From the IMG/VR virus record IMGVR_UViG_3300003691_000036, positions 1-28,959 of that record: 28,959 nucleotides of DNA; one strand, given 5' to 3'. The first letter of the stretch is position 1. The number at the start of each line of letters is the position of its first letter. The position numbers and the translations under genes are program-made. Below, one piece after another: positions 6,278 to 13,943 of the stretch. Origin of the DNA: a virus. A model generated the notes under the pieces. It was given only the letters and a program-made list of their open reading frames with translations. It was not told the DNA's origin and searched no databases.

Positions 6278-6537
6278 TGTTACCCACTATTGAAGAACTA
6301 ATAACACTATTCAAGAGAGTTAACGACGATATTCGTAAAGACAAAACTTATCCAGTAGAGGTTGTAGTCCCACTAACAGACCAGGACTTCTATGCTAACC
6401 AGATATACTCACTGTATGAAGAAGACCTCACCTACAAGACCGCAACTCTTTTAGCTATGCAAATGGCTCGTAGGATAGCTTCTTCTATTAAGTACTGTAC
6501 TTGTCCACTACATAAAAATAAATTGTACATCCGTTAA
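6277..6537 (+). CDS. Early protein, unknown
   Basis: An 86-residue product, MLPTIEELITLFKRVNDD to KNKLYIR. I chose the ATG at 6277, which overlaps the previous stop as TAATG and is preceded by AGAGGA; the frame is open back to 6202 only across the zinc-ribbon gene. The C-terminus has YCTCPLH, a possible half metal site. The rest is mixed helical with VVVPLTDQDFYA as the only strong strand. It closes the five-gene coupled cassette. Confidence 0.65.
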   Translation: MLPTIEELITLFKRVNDDIRKDKTYPVEVVVPLTDQDFYANQIYSLYEEDLTYKTATLLAMQMARRIASSIKYCTCPLHKNKLYIR

Positions 6538-6596
6538 AAAATAGATTATAATAAAATCTCTTTTTACAACCACATATAAATAGGATATTAAAAATT

Positions 6597-7073
6597 ATGT
6601 CAACAATCAAAAAAGCATACGTCGCGATTATTTCTCTAATGGAAGCGAACCCAGGAGCATTAGTAGAAGAAATTCTACCTCAAGCTATCGAACTTGCTAG
6701 TGCTAAGACAGGCGGTGGCGGTGGTAAAGCTACAGCTCATCACAAAGATGAGAACGGCGAAGTTACTGCAGTTCATTGCTTCTACCATCAAGTTTGGATG
6801 GACCCGAGAGAAGTTGAGTTCGGTAAGAAAGCATCAAGTGCAACAGGCCTCAATAGCATGTGTAAAGAAGGTGTCTCTAAATGGACTAAGCAACAACGAG
6901 CGTTCAAGCAAGGTAAAGAAGACCTCTTGGAAGCCGTCTCAACAGGTGAGATTGAAGCTGGCGACGTTGCAGAAGCTATCGCTGACCTTGAAGAGACCCG
7001 TAAGATTATCGTCCCGTTAGAAGGCGACTACAAAGGCTTCGAGACTTTGGATGAATGTCTAGCCGCAAGCTAG
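6597..7073 (+). CDS. Early protein, degenerate zinc-ribbon-like (paralogue B)
   Basis: A 158-residue paralogue of the product at 4976. The shared core includes CFYHQVW, EVEFGKKASS, TGLNSMCKEGVSKWTKQQR and FKQGKEDLLEAVSTGE. It differs by a glycine-rich linker (residues 39-43, GGGGG) and a C-terminal extension GFETLDECLAAS. The N-terminal half is helical. Codon use looks closer to highly expressed genes (GGCGGTGGCGGTGGT) than in its neighbours, hinting at strong expression. A clear terminator follows. Unknown function; retention of two copies in one early region suggests division of labour or heteromer formation. Confidence 0.78.
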   Translation: MSTIKKAYVAIISLMEANPGALVEEILPQAIELASAKTGGGGGKATAHHKDENGEVTAVHCFYHQVWMDPREVEFGKKASSATGLNSMCKEGVSKWTKQQRAFKQGKEDLLEAVSTGEIEAGDVAEAIADLEETRKIIVPLEGDYKGFETLDECLAAS

Positions 7074-7095
7074 ACCATGGCAAGAACCATGTGAG

Positions 7096-7123
7096 AGGGA
7101 GCGAGAACTCCCTTTCTTTTTCT
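7096..7123 (+). terminator. Intrinsic terminator after paralogue B
   Basis: AGGGAG (7096-7101) and CTCCCT (7108-7113) form a GC-rich 6-bp stem with a CGAGAA loop, followed by TTCTTTTTCT. It lies 22 bp after the stop codon and separates the early cassette from the replication genes. Confidence 0.75.
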
Positions 7124-7155
7124 CTTCAACCAGTCAATCATAAGGAACTAAATAA

Positions 7156-7842
7156 ATGATAGACAAGATTAAAAGTGTACTGTCGATAGGAGCTATGGAA
7201 GACCGAGTATGTGAGCTATTCAACATCACCCACATAAAGCTCAGAACCTTAGCTAAGCGACACAACTTAGACATAGACTATAACTTCGTCAGTGAGGACA
7301 TGTTACAAGAGATAGACCACACCTGGACTACACGACAGATACAGAACAGGTATTGTCTCTCTTATGCCGTCTCGCAAAGTATTCATGATGGGACGTATAA
7401 GGTGCCGAATCCCACACCGACTATAGATACTATAGAGTTGGAGTCACTACTACAGCAAGGCAAGTCAGTACAAGATATCTCATCGCAGTTTGAGGTTAGT
7501 GTCTATCACATTAGATTAGCTATGAAGAAGTATGGTCTAGTCTCGTATGCTCAACGTAAGAAGCTAACTGCTCCGCAATATGAAGAGATAGCTGAGTTAC
7601 TGATAGCTGGCGACATGCCATCAAAGGATATTGCTATATTATATAACATAAGTCCTAGCATGGTGTCTCACATTAGGTCAGAGACACTATCTGACAAGCC
7701 ACAACGGAAGCCGTACAAGAGGATAGATAAAGAGCTTATCCTAGCACTGCATGAGAAAGGTCACACTCAAGAGTCAATCGCCCACCAGCTAGACGTATCA
7801 CAAAGTAGTGTATCAAGGATTGTAGCATGCAGAAGTTTATAG
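7156..7842 (+). CDS. Multi-helix-turn-helix DNA-binding protein
   Basis: This 228-residue protein appears to be built mainly from repeated HTH units: about residues 17-36, 58-78, 103-127, 155-177 and 203-224. The last three are clearest: SVQDISSQFEVSVYHIRLAM, PSKDIAILYNISPSMVSHIR and TQESIAHQLDVSQSSVSRIV. Each has the sigma4/transposase-like pattern of a helix, a 'V/I-S' turn and a recognition helix. No catalytic domain is visible. The ATG follows ATAAGGAACTAAATAA. The end overlaps the primase-helicase start by 16 bp. A repressor, an origin-binding initiator or a bridging protein are options; linkage to the primase favours replication or its control. Confidence 0.75.
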   Translation: MIDKIKSVLSIGAMEDRVCELFNITHIKLRTLAKRHNLDIDYNFVSEDMLQEIDHTWTTRQIQNRYCLSYAVSQSIHDGTYKVPNPTPTIDTIELESLLQQGKSVQDISSQFEVSVYHIRLAMKKYGLVSYAQRKKLTAPQYEEIAELLIAGDMPSKDIAILYNISPSMVSHIRSETLSDKPQRKPYKRIDKELILALHEKGHTQESIAHQLDVSQSSVSRIVACRSL

Positions 7843-10013
7843 ACCTAGGCTGGCACACAGTGCCACTTAAGGGCGAGCTACGTAGACTAGAGAATGGCGA
7901 CAAGACCATCCCTCAGTTCTCTAAGGGCTGGAGAGTAACGTACAGCGATAAGTTTAACAAGAAAGCTACAGCTATAGGCGGTGTCATAACTGGTGAGAAA
8001 AGTAACATCATAGCTATAGACTGTGACAACAAGAATACGTTCGCTATGTTCAAGGCTATGGACCCGGATTATGAAGCAGTCTTCGTCTCTAAAGGTAAGG
8101 ACGCTGGCACGTTTATTTATAACTATGAGCCAGGTATAGACACCCACAGTCCTACAGATGACCTCTTAGCTTTGGATGTCTACAGTAACAATGGCTTTGT
8201 GTATCTACCTACTGAAGCTAACAAGAGTAAAGTAACGTGGGATGTTATCCACAAGATTAAAGATATGCCTGCTACCACCAGGATTATACTGCATCAACTA
8301 CAGAAGAGGAATGCTGTGGCCGAGTCCAGGTATGAGAATGAGACTCAAACTAAGCCTTGTCTAAATCCACTACTCACTCAGTTCATTGGAAAGAGAGGTG
8401 AGTTTATACCGTCTCTCTTTAAGATTATAACACCTAGAGCGTTTAGAGAGTTAGCTCAGTACCAAGAGTACGGCTATCTACATCCAGACAGTATACCGGA
8501 AGGTAGAGGTAGTGAGTACTTATCACAAGTCTCAGCAATCCTGGGAGCTGATGAGAGTGTAGACCATGAGTTGTACATGGACTGTATGATGGCTATAAAT
8601 GAGTTGTTTGAGACTCCTATGGAAGACGACAGGCTTGATACTACTATATGTAACCCAATGATAGAAGGTAACAGTAGTATAGCTGGTGTGGCCATATGGA
8701 AGTACAATGAGTTCTGGTCTGAGAAGAGACTAACAGTGCTAACAAAGCACGGTCTTATTGTTGACCTTGGATTTGATGATACTCGCAACATGTATTACTT
8801 TATAGATATGACGAATGAAGTGTTGAGGCCTTTCAACAGAGATACAGACTTCATTAGCTATCTTGATGTTACTCTTACTACAGTACTGCCAAAGAAGGCT
8901 GGGCTTAAGAAAAGCATACCTCTTATTCATATTAGAAGTGACCCATCAGAAATGTTTGGATTCTGCCATAGTCCTCAGCCTCAAGTGTTAGCTTTCAATT
9001 CTTTTAAACGTACACGAGAACTAAGTATATTGCATGACCACAAGGACTACGAGAAGTTCTACAATCGTCCAGTGAATACTATTAGATATCTTGAGTGTCT
9101 TGTACCTGATAAGGACAGTAGAGATTTTCTACTAGGATTTATAAAGCGTAAACTAATGTACTTTGAGTATTCTCCTATCATATTATACTTTTTAGGTGTT
9201 CCAGGTTCTGGTAAAGATACCTTCGTGCAGATACTAGAGACTATCATGGCGTATATGGCGAGACCGTCAACTAATGAGTTTCTTGAGAAGTATAACAGCT
9301 GGCTACTTGATACTTACTTTGTACAACTAGATGAGTATGGTGACCAGCTAACCAGGCAGAATGACAAGGACATGGTGAAAGGTCTGCTAAAGGCGTATAC
9401 TGGTAAGCCATCAGTTATGATAAGAGATATGCGACAATCAGCGTACCCTGTCAAGCATGCCCTAACGTTTATAATGACGGCTAATAAGAATCCTTTGATG
9501 CCTGATGAGCAAGATAGACGTATACATCTTATGGAGACACCGAACATGCTTGAATTGCAATCCTGGTTCTCCTCTAGTGTCCATGACGCAATCTTAGCTG
9601 AGATAAAAGACTTTTGTTATTATCTTGCAACAGAGATTCCTATGATGTCTAAGGATGCTTATATGTCACCACCTAAATCTAAAGGTAAGCACAAACTTAT
9701 AGCTGATAGTATGTATGCGGCACAAAAGATAGCTTATGCTCTAGAACATAACATGGTACAATACCTGGTAGACTTAGCTGAGGATAACAACGTACCAGAG
9801 TTCGCTAAGGACATAGTGAATGGCTCATTTAGTAAGGGCTCGTTAGAAATGTTGTATGATGAGATGACAGACTATAAGGGAGATGCGAAGACTGTAGCTA
9901 AGATACTTCGTAAGAAAGGCTTCTCACCTATAGTTAAAACAATTAACAATGCAAGGGAGTATATCTATCACTTGAAAGATAACAACCCTTTCTCGGAGAC
10001 AGAAGATGAATAA
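7827..10013 (+). CDS. PrimPol-type primase / SF3 helicase
   Basis: A 728-residue replicative protein. The N-terminal 130 residues look like an archaeo-eukaryotic primase (bifunctional primase-polymerase): WHTVPLKG, GGVITG (51-56), IAIDCDN with the DxD pair (65-67) and LLALDVYSNNGFVYLP. The C-terminal part is a superfamily 3 (D5-like) helicase: Walker A LGVPGSGKD near 455-463, Walker B YFVQLDEYGD near 500, and sensor FIMTANKNPLMPDEQDRR near 550. It would unwind DNA and lay primers at the fork. The expected His of primase motif II is not obvious in SKGKDAGTFIYNY (88-100). The ATG lies inside the HTH gene, and the stop overlaps the next start. Confidence 0.88.
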   Translation: MQKFIDLGWHTVPLKGELRRLENGDKTIPQFSKGWRVTYSDKFNKKATAIGGVITGEKSNIIAIDCDNKNTFAMFKAMDPDYEAVFVSKGKDAGTFIYNYEPGIDTHSPTDDLLALDVYSNNGFVYLPTEANKSKVTWDVIHKIKDMPATTRIILHQLQKRNAVAESRYENETQTKPCLNPLLTQFIGKRGEFIPSLFKIITPRAFRELAQYQEYGYLHPDSIPEGRGSEYLSQVSAILGADESVDHELYMDCMMAINELFETPMEDDRLDTTICNPMIEGNSSIAGVAIWKYNEFWSEKRLTVLTKHGLIVDLGFDDTRNMYYFIDMTNEVLRPFNRDTDFISYLDVTLTTVLPKKAGLKKSIPLIHIRSDPSEMFGFCHSPQPQVLAFNSFKRTRELSILHDHKDYEKFYNRPVNTIRYLECLVPDKDSRDFLLGFIKRKLMYFEYSPIILYFLGVPGSGKDTFVQILETIMAYMARPSTNEFLEKYNSWLLDTYFVQLDEYGDQLTRQNDKDMVKGLLKAYTGKPSVMIRDMRQSAYPVKHALTFIMTANKNPLMPDEQDRRIHLMETPNMLELQSWFSSSVHDAILAEIKDFCYYLATEIPMMSKDAYMSPPKSKGKHKLIADSMYAAQKIAYALEHNMVQYLVDLAEDNNVPEFAKDIVNGSFSKGSLEMLYDEMTDYKGDAKTVAKILRKKGFSPIVKTINNAREYIYHLKDNNPFSETEDE

Positions 10014-10311
10014 CAAACTACTTAAGATAAAGCATACCAACACTTTAATCCGTTTGATTAGTGATATAGAAGAAGGTAGATTGCATGTAGAAGACTTCAT
10101 AGACCAACTAACAAAACTAGTGGAATTATTAGATAGAACCTCAGCTAAGTACATGAGAGGTCAACGAGTTATACTCACGCACCCTATGCATGTTGCAATA
10201 CTGATTGTTGAAGGCTATTACGCAGAGGATGAGAGCTATTCTTTTGTAGGACTAGGCAACGACTTATATCATGAGTCCTATGTGAGCCCTTTACCTGGAG
10301 GACAATTGTAA
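10006..10311 (+). CDS. Conserved-looking phage protein, unknown
   Basis: A 101-residue product with an N-terminal amphipathic helical part (LIRLISDIEEGRLHVEDFID, about 11-35) and a C-terminal part with strands and aromatic residues (VILTHPMHVAILIVEGYY). It overlaps the primase-helicase by 8 bp and the next gene by 1 bp (TAATG), so it belongs to the same operon. No family recognised. Confidence 0.65.
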   Translation: MNNKLLKIKHTNTLIRLISDIEEGRLHVEDFIDQLTKLVELLDRTSAKYMRGQRVILTHPMHVAILIVEGYYAEDESYSFVGLGNDLYHESYVSPLPGGQL

Positions 10312-10499
10312 TGATTACTTATGAGTTTTATTATAAGAATAAGCCTCGAATATTGCATAACTTGCACACTGGCGAGGAGCAAGCAAAAGAATTTTATCAT
10401 CAGCATTACAAAGCTGGTGACGAAGTAGAAGTGTACGCAGTAGATGATACTGCTAATGTAACGTCAAGTAACTTTAGAAGGAAAATGTTATGGGATTAA
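10311..10499 (+). CDS. Small phage protein, unknown
   Basis: A 62-residue product beginning MITYEFYYKNKPRILHNLHT, rich in aromatic residues and probably an alpha-beta fold (EFYYKN, EVEVYAVDD). The start overlaps the preceding stop by one base and a GGAGGACAATTGTA site lies upstream. Function not recognised. Confidence 0.6.
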   Translation: MITYEFYYKNKPRILHNLHTGEEQAKEFYHQHYKAGDEVEVYAVDDTANVTSSNFRRKMLWD

Positions 10500-10708
10500 C
10501 ACTAACAACACCAAGCGATGGCTCTTGTTTAAGAGAACTACACCGTAAAGAATTAGAGTACGATGTAGCTATATTCTTACTAACTAAGGAGGTTTCAATG
10601 GAGCCACCTGAGGCTACTGGCGATAGGGAGCTGTCTAGAAAACAACAAGCTCACCGATATCGTGCTAAGGCCGCTAAAATGAGAGGCAACAAGCATGCCA
10701 GCAAGTAA
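10490..10708 (+). CDS. Small basic protein with a possible second start
   Basis: A 72-residue frame starting with MGLTLTTPSDGS. The ATG overlaps the previous gene by 10 bp after GAAGGAAAATGTT. A stronger ribosome site, AAGGAGG (10586-10592), precedes an in-frame ATG at 10598 that would give a 36-residue basic peptide, MEPPEATGDRELSRKQQAHR onward. The C-terminus (HRYRAKAAKMRGNKHASK) is strongly basic and may bind nucleic acid. Either or both products may be made. Confidence 0.55.
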   Translation: MGLTLTTPSDGSCLRELHRKELEYDVAIFLLTKEVSMEPPEATGDRELSRKQQAHRYRAKAAKMRGNKHASK

Positions 10709-10922
10709 TTATCCAGACGACATAAGGTCGTACGACAATACACCAGGTAGTCCGTACTATAATCCACCTTGGGAAGAATGTACTCACCCTGAGTGTACTG
10801 AGGATGTGGACCCTGAAGAAGCTGACGAGGATGGTCGATGCTCAGAAGAGTGCGCAGTGAGACACTGTGGTAACTGCGATGCAGATATGGCTGAATGTGG
10901 AGGATGTCCTGATGAGACTTGA
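10695..10922 (+). CDS. Cysteine-rich acidic small protein
   Basis: A 75-residue product with nine cysteines in its C-terminal two-thirds: CTHPEC (29-34), then CSEEC, CGNC and CGGC. The spacing suggests one or two zinc sites. It is otherwise very acidic (DVDPEEADEDG), which argues against simple DNA binding and fits a protein-binding or DNA-mimic role. It overlaps the preceding gene by 14 bp. No family recognised. Confidence 0.62.
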   Translation: MPASNYPDDIRSYDNTPGSPYYNPPWEECTHPECTEDVDPEEADEDGRCSEECAVRHCGNCDADMAECGGCPDET

Positions 10923-10946
10923 TAAACTACAAGAAGGAGTTAGAAT

Positions 10947-11204
10947 ATGAAGTATCTTTGTAACGTAAAACAAGGTGTCTTAACAAAGCACATAATAGAA
11001 GTTAATGGCAGAAATGTTGAAGTAACAGAAGGAGTTCACAAATACAAATTTGAGAAGCCTTCATTTGAACATGGAGAAACTTGTATGGAAGTGAAGACTT
11101 TGCAATTGAAAGTTGCCGGTGGGTGTTTATCTCAAGTAGTTCTTTCTTGTGAGTTGTTTAACTTTATAATAGGGTATAACAATGAGTTAGAGGTGAAGAA
11201 ATGA
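10947..11204 (+). CDS. Small phage protein, unknown
   Basis: An 85-residue product, MKYLCNVKQGVLTKHIIEVN onward, with alternating hydrophobic residues suggesting a small beta-rich domain (HKYKFEKPSF, TLQLKVAGGCLSQVVLSCEL). AAGAAGGAG precedes the ATG. It overlaps the following membrane-protein gene (ATGA). Function unknown. Confidence 0.62.
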   Translation: MKYLCNVKQGVLTKHIIEVNGRNVEVTEGVHKYKFEKPSFEHGETCMEVKTLQLKVAGGCLSQVVLSCELFNFIIGYNNELEVKK

Positions 11205-11350
11205 ACGCTGAATTGGTATTAATAATGATAGCTATTATGTTTATAGTAATAGTTTGTGTAGTGATGTTCGTAGCAGCTCTGATGGACCAACCGCCACGCG
11301 AGTACGACGATGATGATTTACCACAACTACTAAGGAGACAAGCAGAATGA
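11201..11350 (+). CDS. Single-pass small membrane protein
   Basis: A 49-residue product with one long hydrophobic segment from about residue 5 to 28 (LVLIMIAIMFIVIVCVVMFV) and an acidic, polar tail (REYDDDDLPQLLRRQAE). It overlaps both neighbours by 4 bp. It opens a run of five genes of which four encode membrane proteins. Possible roles are superinfection exclusion or modulation of the host envelope; nothing in the sequence decides between them. Confidence 0.62.
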   Translation: MNAELVLIMIAIMFIVIVCVVMFVAALMDQPPREYDDDDLPQLLRRQAE

Positions 11351-11673
11351 AACTTAAACTAAGTTTATACTACTCAACACTACTTACAGATGAGTTTAAA
11401 GAACTTGAAGTAAAAGCTCAAACGGCTACAGCCTACAAAAGTGAGTATGAGTTGCACTTTAAAGAGGTAACCGTATACATACCTGATGACTGTGTGCTCA
11501 CTGAGAAGGAGTTCAATAACTTAGTGTACATTAGTAAGCTAACTGAAGCTGAAAGAGTTGTTGAACTAGCCCGTGAAGCTTTGACTAAAGCAGAAGAACA
11601 GTTAAAGAACATGCTGGCTATTGAACATGCGCCACCAGAACATGACGACATTGACGATGACAGACCTTTCTAG
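11347..11673 (+). CDS. Coiled-coil protein, unknown
   Basis: A 108-residue product: an N-terminal beta-like region (KLKLSLYYSTLLTDEFKELE, HFKEVTVYIPDD) and then a charged helix at about 65-92 (LTEAERVVELAREALTKAEE) that could form a coiled coil, with an acidic tail DDIDDDRPF. GGAGACAAGCAGA precedes the ATG. Not recognised. Confidence 0.6.
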   Translation: MKLKLSLYYSTLLTDEFKELEVKAQTATAYKSEYELHFKEVTVYIPDDCVLTEKEFNNLVYISKLTEAERVVELAREALTKAEEQLKNMLAIEHAPPEHDDIDDDRPF

Positions 11674-11675
11674 TC

Positions 11676-11834
11676 ATGTTATATAACGGTAAGAAGATAC
11701 GTAAGCCGTCTAGTGGAGTTGTTGCAGTCATTGCAATAGCTTCGTTAATACTAGGCAGTTCATTAATTTACATCGCAGTAGAGCTAGGAGTATTAGAAGT
11801 TCCTAAGCTTGAAGAACAGGAGAAAAGAAAATGA
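11676..11834 (+). CDS. Single-pass small membrane protein
   Basis: A 52-residue product with a basic N-terminus (NGKKIRKPSS) followed by one membrane segment at about 14-35 (GVVAVIAIASLILGSSLIYI) and a charged C-terminal tail. The positive-inside rule puts the N-terminus in the cytoplasm. No good ribosome site is visible; the ATG is 3 bp after the previous stop, so translation is probably by reinitiation. It overlaps the next gene by 4 bp. Confidence 0.55.
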   Translation: MLYNGKKIRKPSSGVVAVIAIASLILGSSLIYIAVELGVLEVPKLEEQEKRK

Positions 11835-12265
11835 TTATAGCAATACTAATTTACATCGCCACAGGCATCTTTATATATCACACGGCGTTTTGGCTGTTTA
11901 AACGGCTTATGCCACGCGTAGACAAGTTCAAGTCATATGGATGGGCTAAGAAAGGCATGTTTATTTTGGGCTTCATTATTGGCTATACTGAAGACCTGGT
12001 GTTCAATATTTTGTACGGTAGTCCAGTTCACTACATACTTAATAGGCTTGATGGCTTCTCTCATAACGATAGTGTGTTCTGGCCGGACTTCACAGACCTA
12101 AACTGGAAGCATACTAAGAAGCTGACGCTGACATACAGACTTCAGACTAGCATAAACTTTGCACCTATGGACAGTCGCACATATAGATTAGCTAGCGTAC
12201 TATCAAACAAGCTTAACAAGTATGACCCAGGTCATATTAAAGGCGTTTGGAGGTTGCATGAGTGA
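11831..12265 (+). CDS. Membrane-associated phage protein, unknown
   Basis: A 144-residue product with a membrane segment at residues 1-22 (MIIAILIYIATGIFIYHTAF) and a second hydrophobic stretch at about 43-56 (MFILGFIIGYTEDL). A soluble C-terminal region rich in aromatic and basic residues follows. CAGGAGAAAAG lies upstream of the ATG. It overlaps genes on both sides. No enzyme motif seen and no family recognised. Confidence 0.6.
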   Translation: MIIAILIYIATGIFIYHTAFWLFKRLMPRVDKFKSYGWAKKGMFILGFIIGYTEDLVFNILYGSPVHYILNRLDGFSHNDSVFWPDFTDLNWKHTKKLTLTYRLQTSINFAPMDSRTYRLASVLSNKLNKYDPGHIKGVWRLHE

Positions 12266-12458
12266 AATAGGCGCATGGCTAGTTATCATCACAGTAGCAC
12301 AGGTTATACTAATAGCCGTGTCTGAAGAACCTGACGCAAGCTACTTAGTATGTCTGTGGAGTGGCCTTAAGTTGATACTAGGCATTGCACTAGCTAGTTC
12401 TATGTTAGGGCTAGTTCTATATTTATTTGCACAGGCTATTATAGTAGTCATAAACTAG
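12258..12458 (+). CDS. Two-pass small membrane protein
   Basis: A 66-residue product starting at the ATG at 12258, which is preceded by TTGGAGGTTGC and overlaps the previous stop by 8 bp. The frame is open to 12222, but that start lacks a ribosome site. Two membrane segments are visible: IGAWLVIITVAQVILIAV (about 4-21) and LILGIALASSMLGLVLYLFA (about 39-58), with an acidic turn between. The topology is holin-like, but its position deep in the replication operon argues against that being its main role. Confidence 0.6.
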   Translation: MSEIGAWLVIITVAQVILIAVSEEPDASYLVCLWSGLKLILGIALASSMLGLVLYLFAQAIIVVIN

Positions 12459-12468
12459 GAGCAGGACG

Positions 12469-13776
12469 ATGAAGAAAACATTCGAAGCATTTATGGCAGA
12501 CGCTAATGCCTGGGATATGTATGTTACAGGAAGAGCCGGTACAGGCAAGACAACTAAGTTAGCTGAGGTAGTTGATGGTCTTGAGAATTGTACTGTCTGT
12601 GCGTATACTCACAAAGCTTGCGATATCTTACGGGAGAAACTTCCTAAGGGCACAAGAATACAGACTTTGCACAGCTTCCTTAAGAAGAGACCAACGGTGA
12701 ACAGCAACGCAACCAAGGTAACTCATGTCACTGGTAATGCCGTGATGGGAGAGTCAGATAGAGTACACGTCATGTTCATTGATGAGTACTCAATGATTGG
12801 CGAGCAAGACCTCATGGATATCAGAGCTCTTCAAGATGAGGACTATGATGGAACTCCAGGATGTAAGGTTGTCTGGATAGGCGACCCGCATCAGCTACCT
12901 CCAGTAGGCGACATGTATACTCTTAGAGCTAGTGGTGACTATCAGGTTATATTAACTAAGGTGTATCGCCAGGCTAGCGACAATCCACTGCTGAAAGTGC
13001 TTGATGAGATTATTAGCTTTATTGAAGGTAAGCCTGCTCATCCTCTAACTGAGTCTAGTCACTTCATTAGGGGTATTGACATATGCAATCCGGCACTAGC
13101 TAGACCATTCGACAGTGTGTATTTAGCTTATACAAACAGAAGAGTCCAAGAAGTAAACGCTATATTAGAAGGCATGGAAGAGCCTGTTGAAGACAGCATA
13201 ATGTTCAGCCCTACAACTAAGCGTAACTATGTATTTGAAAGTGCTAATGACCCTTGTGTAGCACTAGCTGGTATAACATTACCTTTTGGAGATAGGGAAT
13301 TACTTCCTAATTCTAAGTACAAGACATTAGAATACTTAATAACAATGCCTGGTATCAGCTTTGCTAATGTAACAGATGACAATGATGAAGTGGTAAGTAT
13401 AGCTTATGTCTTTGGCCATGAGTCGTTTAAACAAACTCTTAAAGAACTAAAGTATGAAGCTGCGGCTAGTAACAAAGCAATTGAGATGTGCAACCCTGGT
13501 TATAAGGCTGCCAACTGGGCTAAAGAGAATTACTCACATCCTTTAGCTAGAGGGAGAGCTAAAGCTTGGAGAGACTTCTTAACTTTCAATGACTGTGTTA
13601 TGTGCTTGGATTTTGACCACGCCATGACAGTCCACAAATCCCAAGGTCAGACTTATGACACAGTCTACCTGGATACTATAGATATAGGTCTTGCTGCGAA
13701 CAGAGACTACATGACCTATCTTAAACTAATGAACGTCGGAATAAGCCGAGCATCAAACAAGGTATATACAAACTAA
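12469..13776 (+). CDS. SF1B DNA helicase, RecD/Dda-like
   Basis: A 435-residue 5'-3' helicase candidate. Visible motifs are Walker A GRAGTGKT (21-28), motif Ia CAYTHKA (44-50), Walker B FIDEYSM (103-109), motif III GDPHQLPPV (138-146), a YTNRR motif in the second RecA domain, and motif V/VI AMTVHKSQGQTYD with ISRAS near the end. The length is similar to T4 Dda. The role is to restart forks or help origin melting and recombination in the cytoplasm. The ATG follows AGGAGCAGGACG. The stop overlaps the next gene (TAATG). Confidence 0.88.
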   Translation: MKKTFEAFMADANAWDMYVTGRAGTGKTTKLAEVVDGLENCTVCAYTHKACDILREKLPKGTRIQTLHSFLKKRPTVNSNATKVTHVTGNAVMGESDRVHVMFIDEYSMIGEQDLMDIRALQDEDYDGTPGCKVVWIGDPHQLPPVGDMYTLRASGDYQVILTKVYRQASDNPLLKVLDEIISFIEGKPAHPLTESSHFIRGIDICNPALARPFDSVYLAYTNRRVQEVNAILEGMEEPVEDSIMFSPTTKRNYVFESANDPCVALAGITLPFGDRELLPNSKYKTLEYLITMPGISFANVTDDNDEVVSIAYVFGHESFKQTLKELKYEAAASNKAIEMCNPGYKAANWAKENYSHPLARGRAKAWRDFLTFNDCVMCLDFDHAMTVHKSQGQTYDTVYLDTIDIGLAANRDYMTYLKLMNVGISRASNKVYTN

Positions 13777-13943
13777 TGAACGGTATGCAAAGAAAGATTA
13801 TAAACAAGGCTGTAGATAACATCGATAAGTTGTCTACTTGGGAAACCGAGTTCATAGACAGCATGAATGACAAAGATGATGACTATGAACTTAGTGATAA
13901 ACAGAATTCTGTACTTAACAGAATCCAGGATAAGGTGTACTAA
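13776..13943 (+). CDS. Small helicase-associated protein, LSxKQ motif
   Basis: A 55-residue product. TWETEFIDSM and YELSDKQNSVLNRIQDKVY match a short pattern seen in many phage and archaeal proteins near helicases and SSBs ('W-E-x2-F-I-x-S ... L-S-x-K-Q ... L-x-R-I-x2-K'). The domain is entirely helical. Its placement between the helicase and SSB genes, with one-base overlaps on both sides, fits a replication accessory role. The exact partner is not known. Confidence 0.6.
   Translation: MNGMQRKIINKAVDNIDKLSTWETEFIDSMNDKDDDYELSDKQNSVLNRIQDKVY

Noticed and set aside
12258-12458. Two-pass membrane protein as the main holin
   Set aside because: A clear 3TM holin lies at 23293-23817, and this gene is in the replication operon far from lysis genes.
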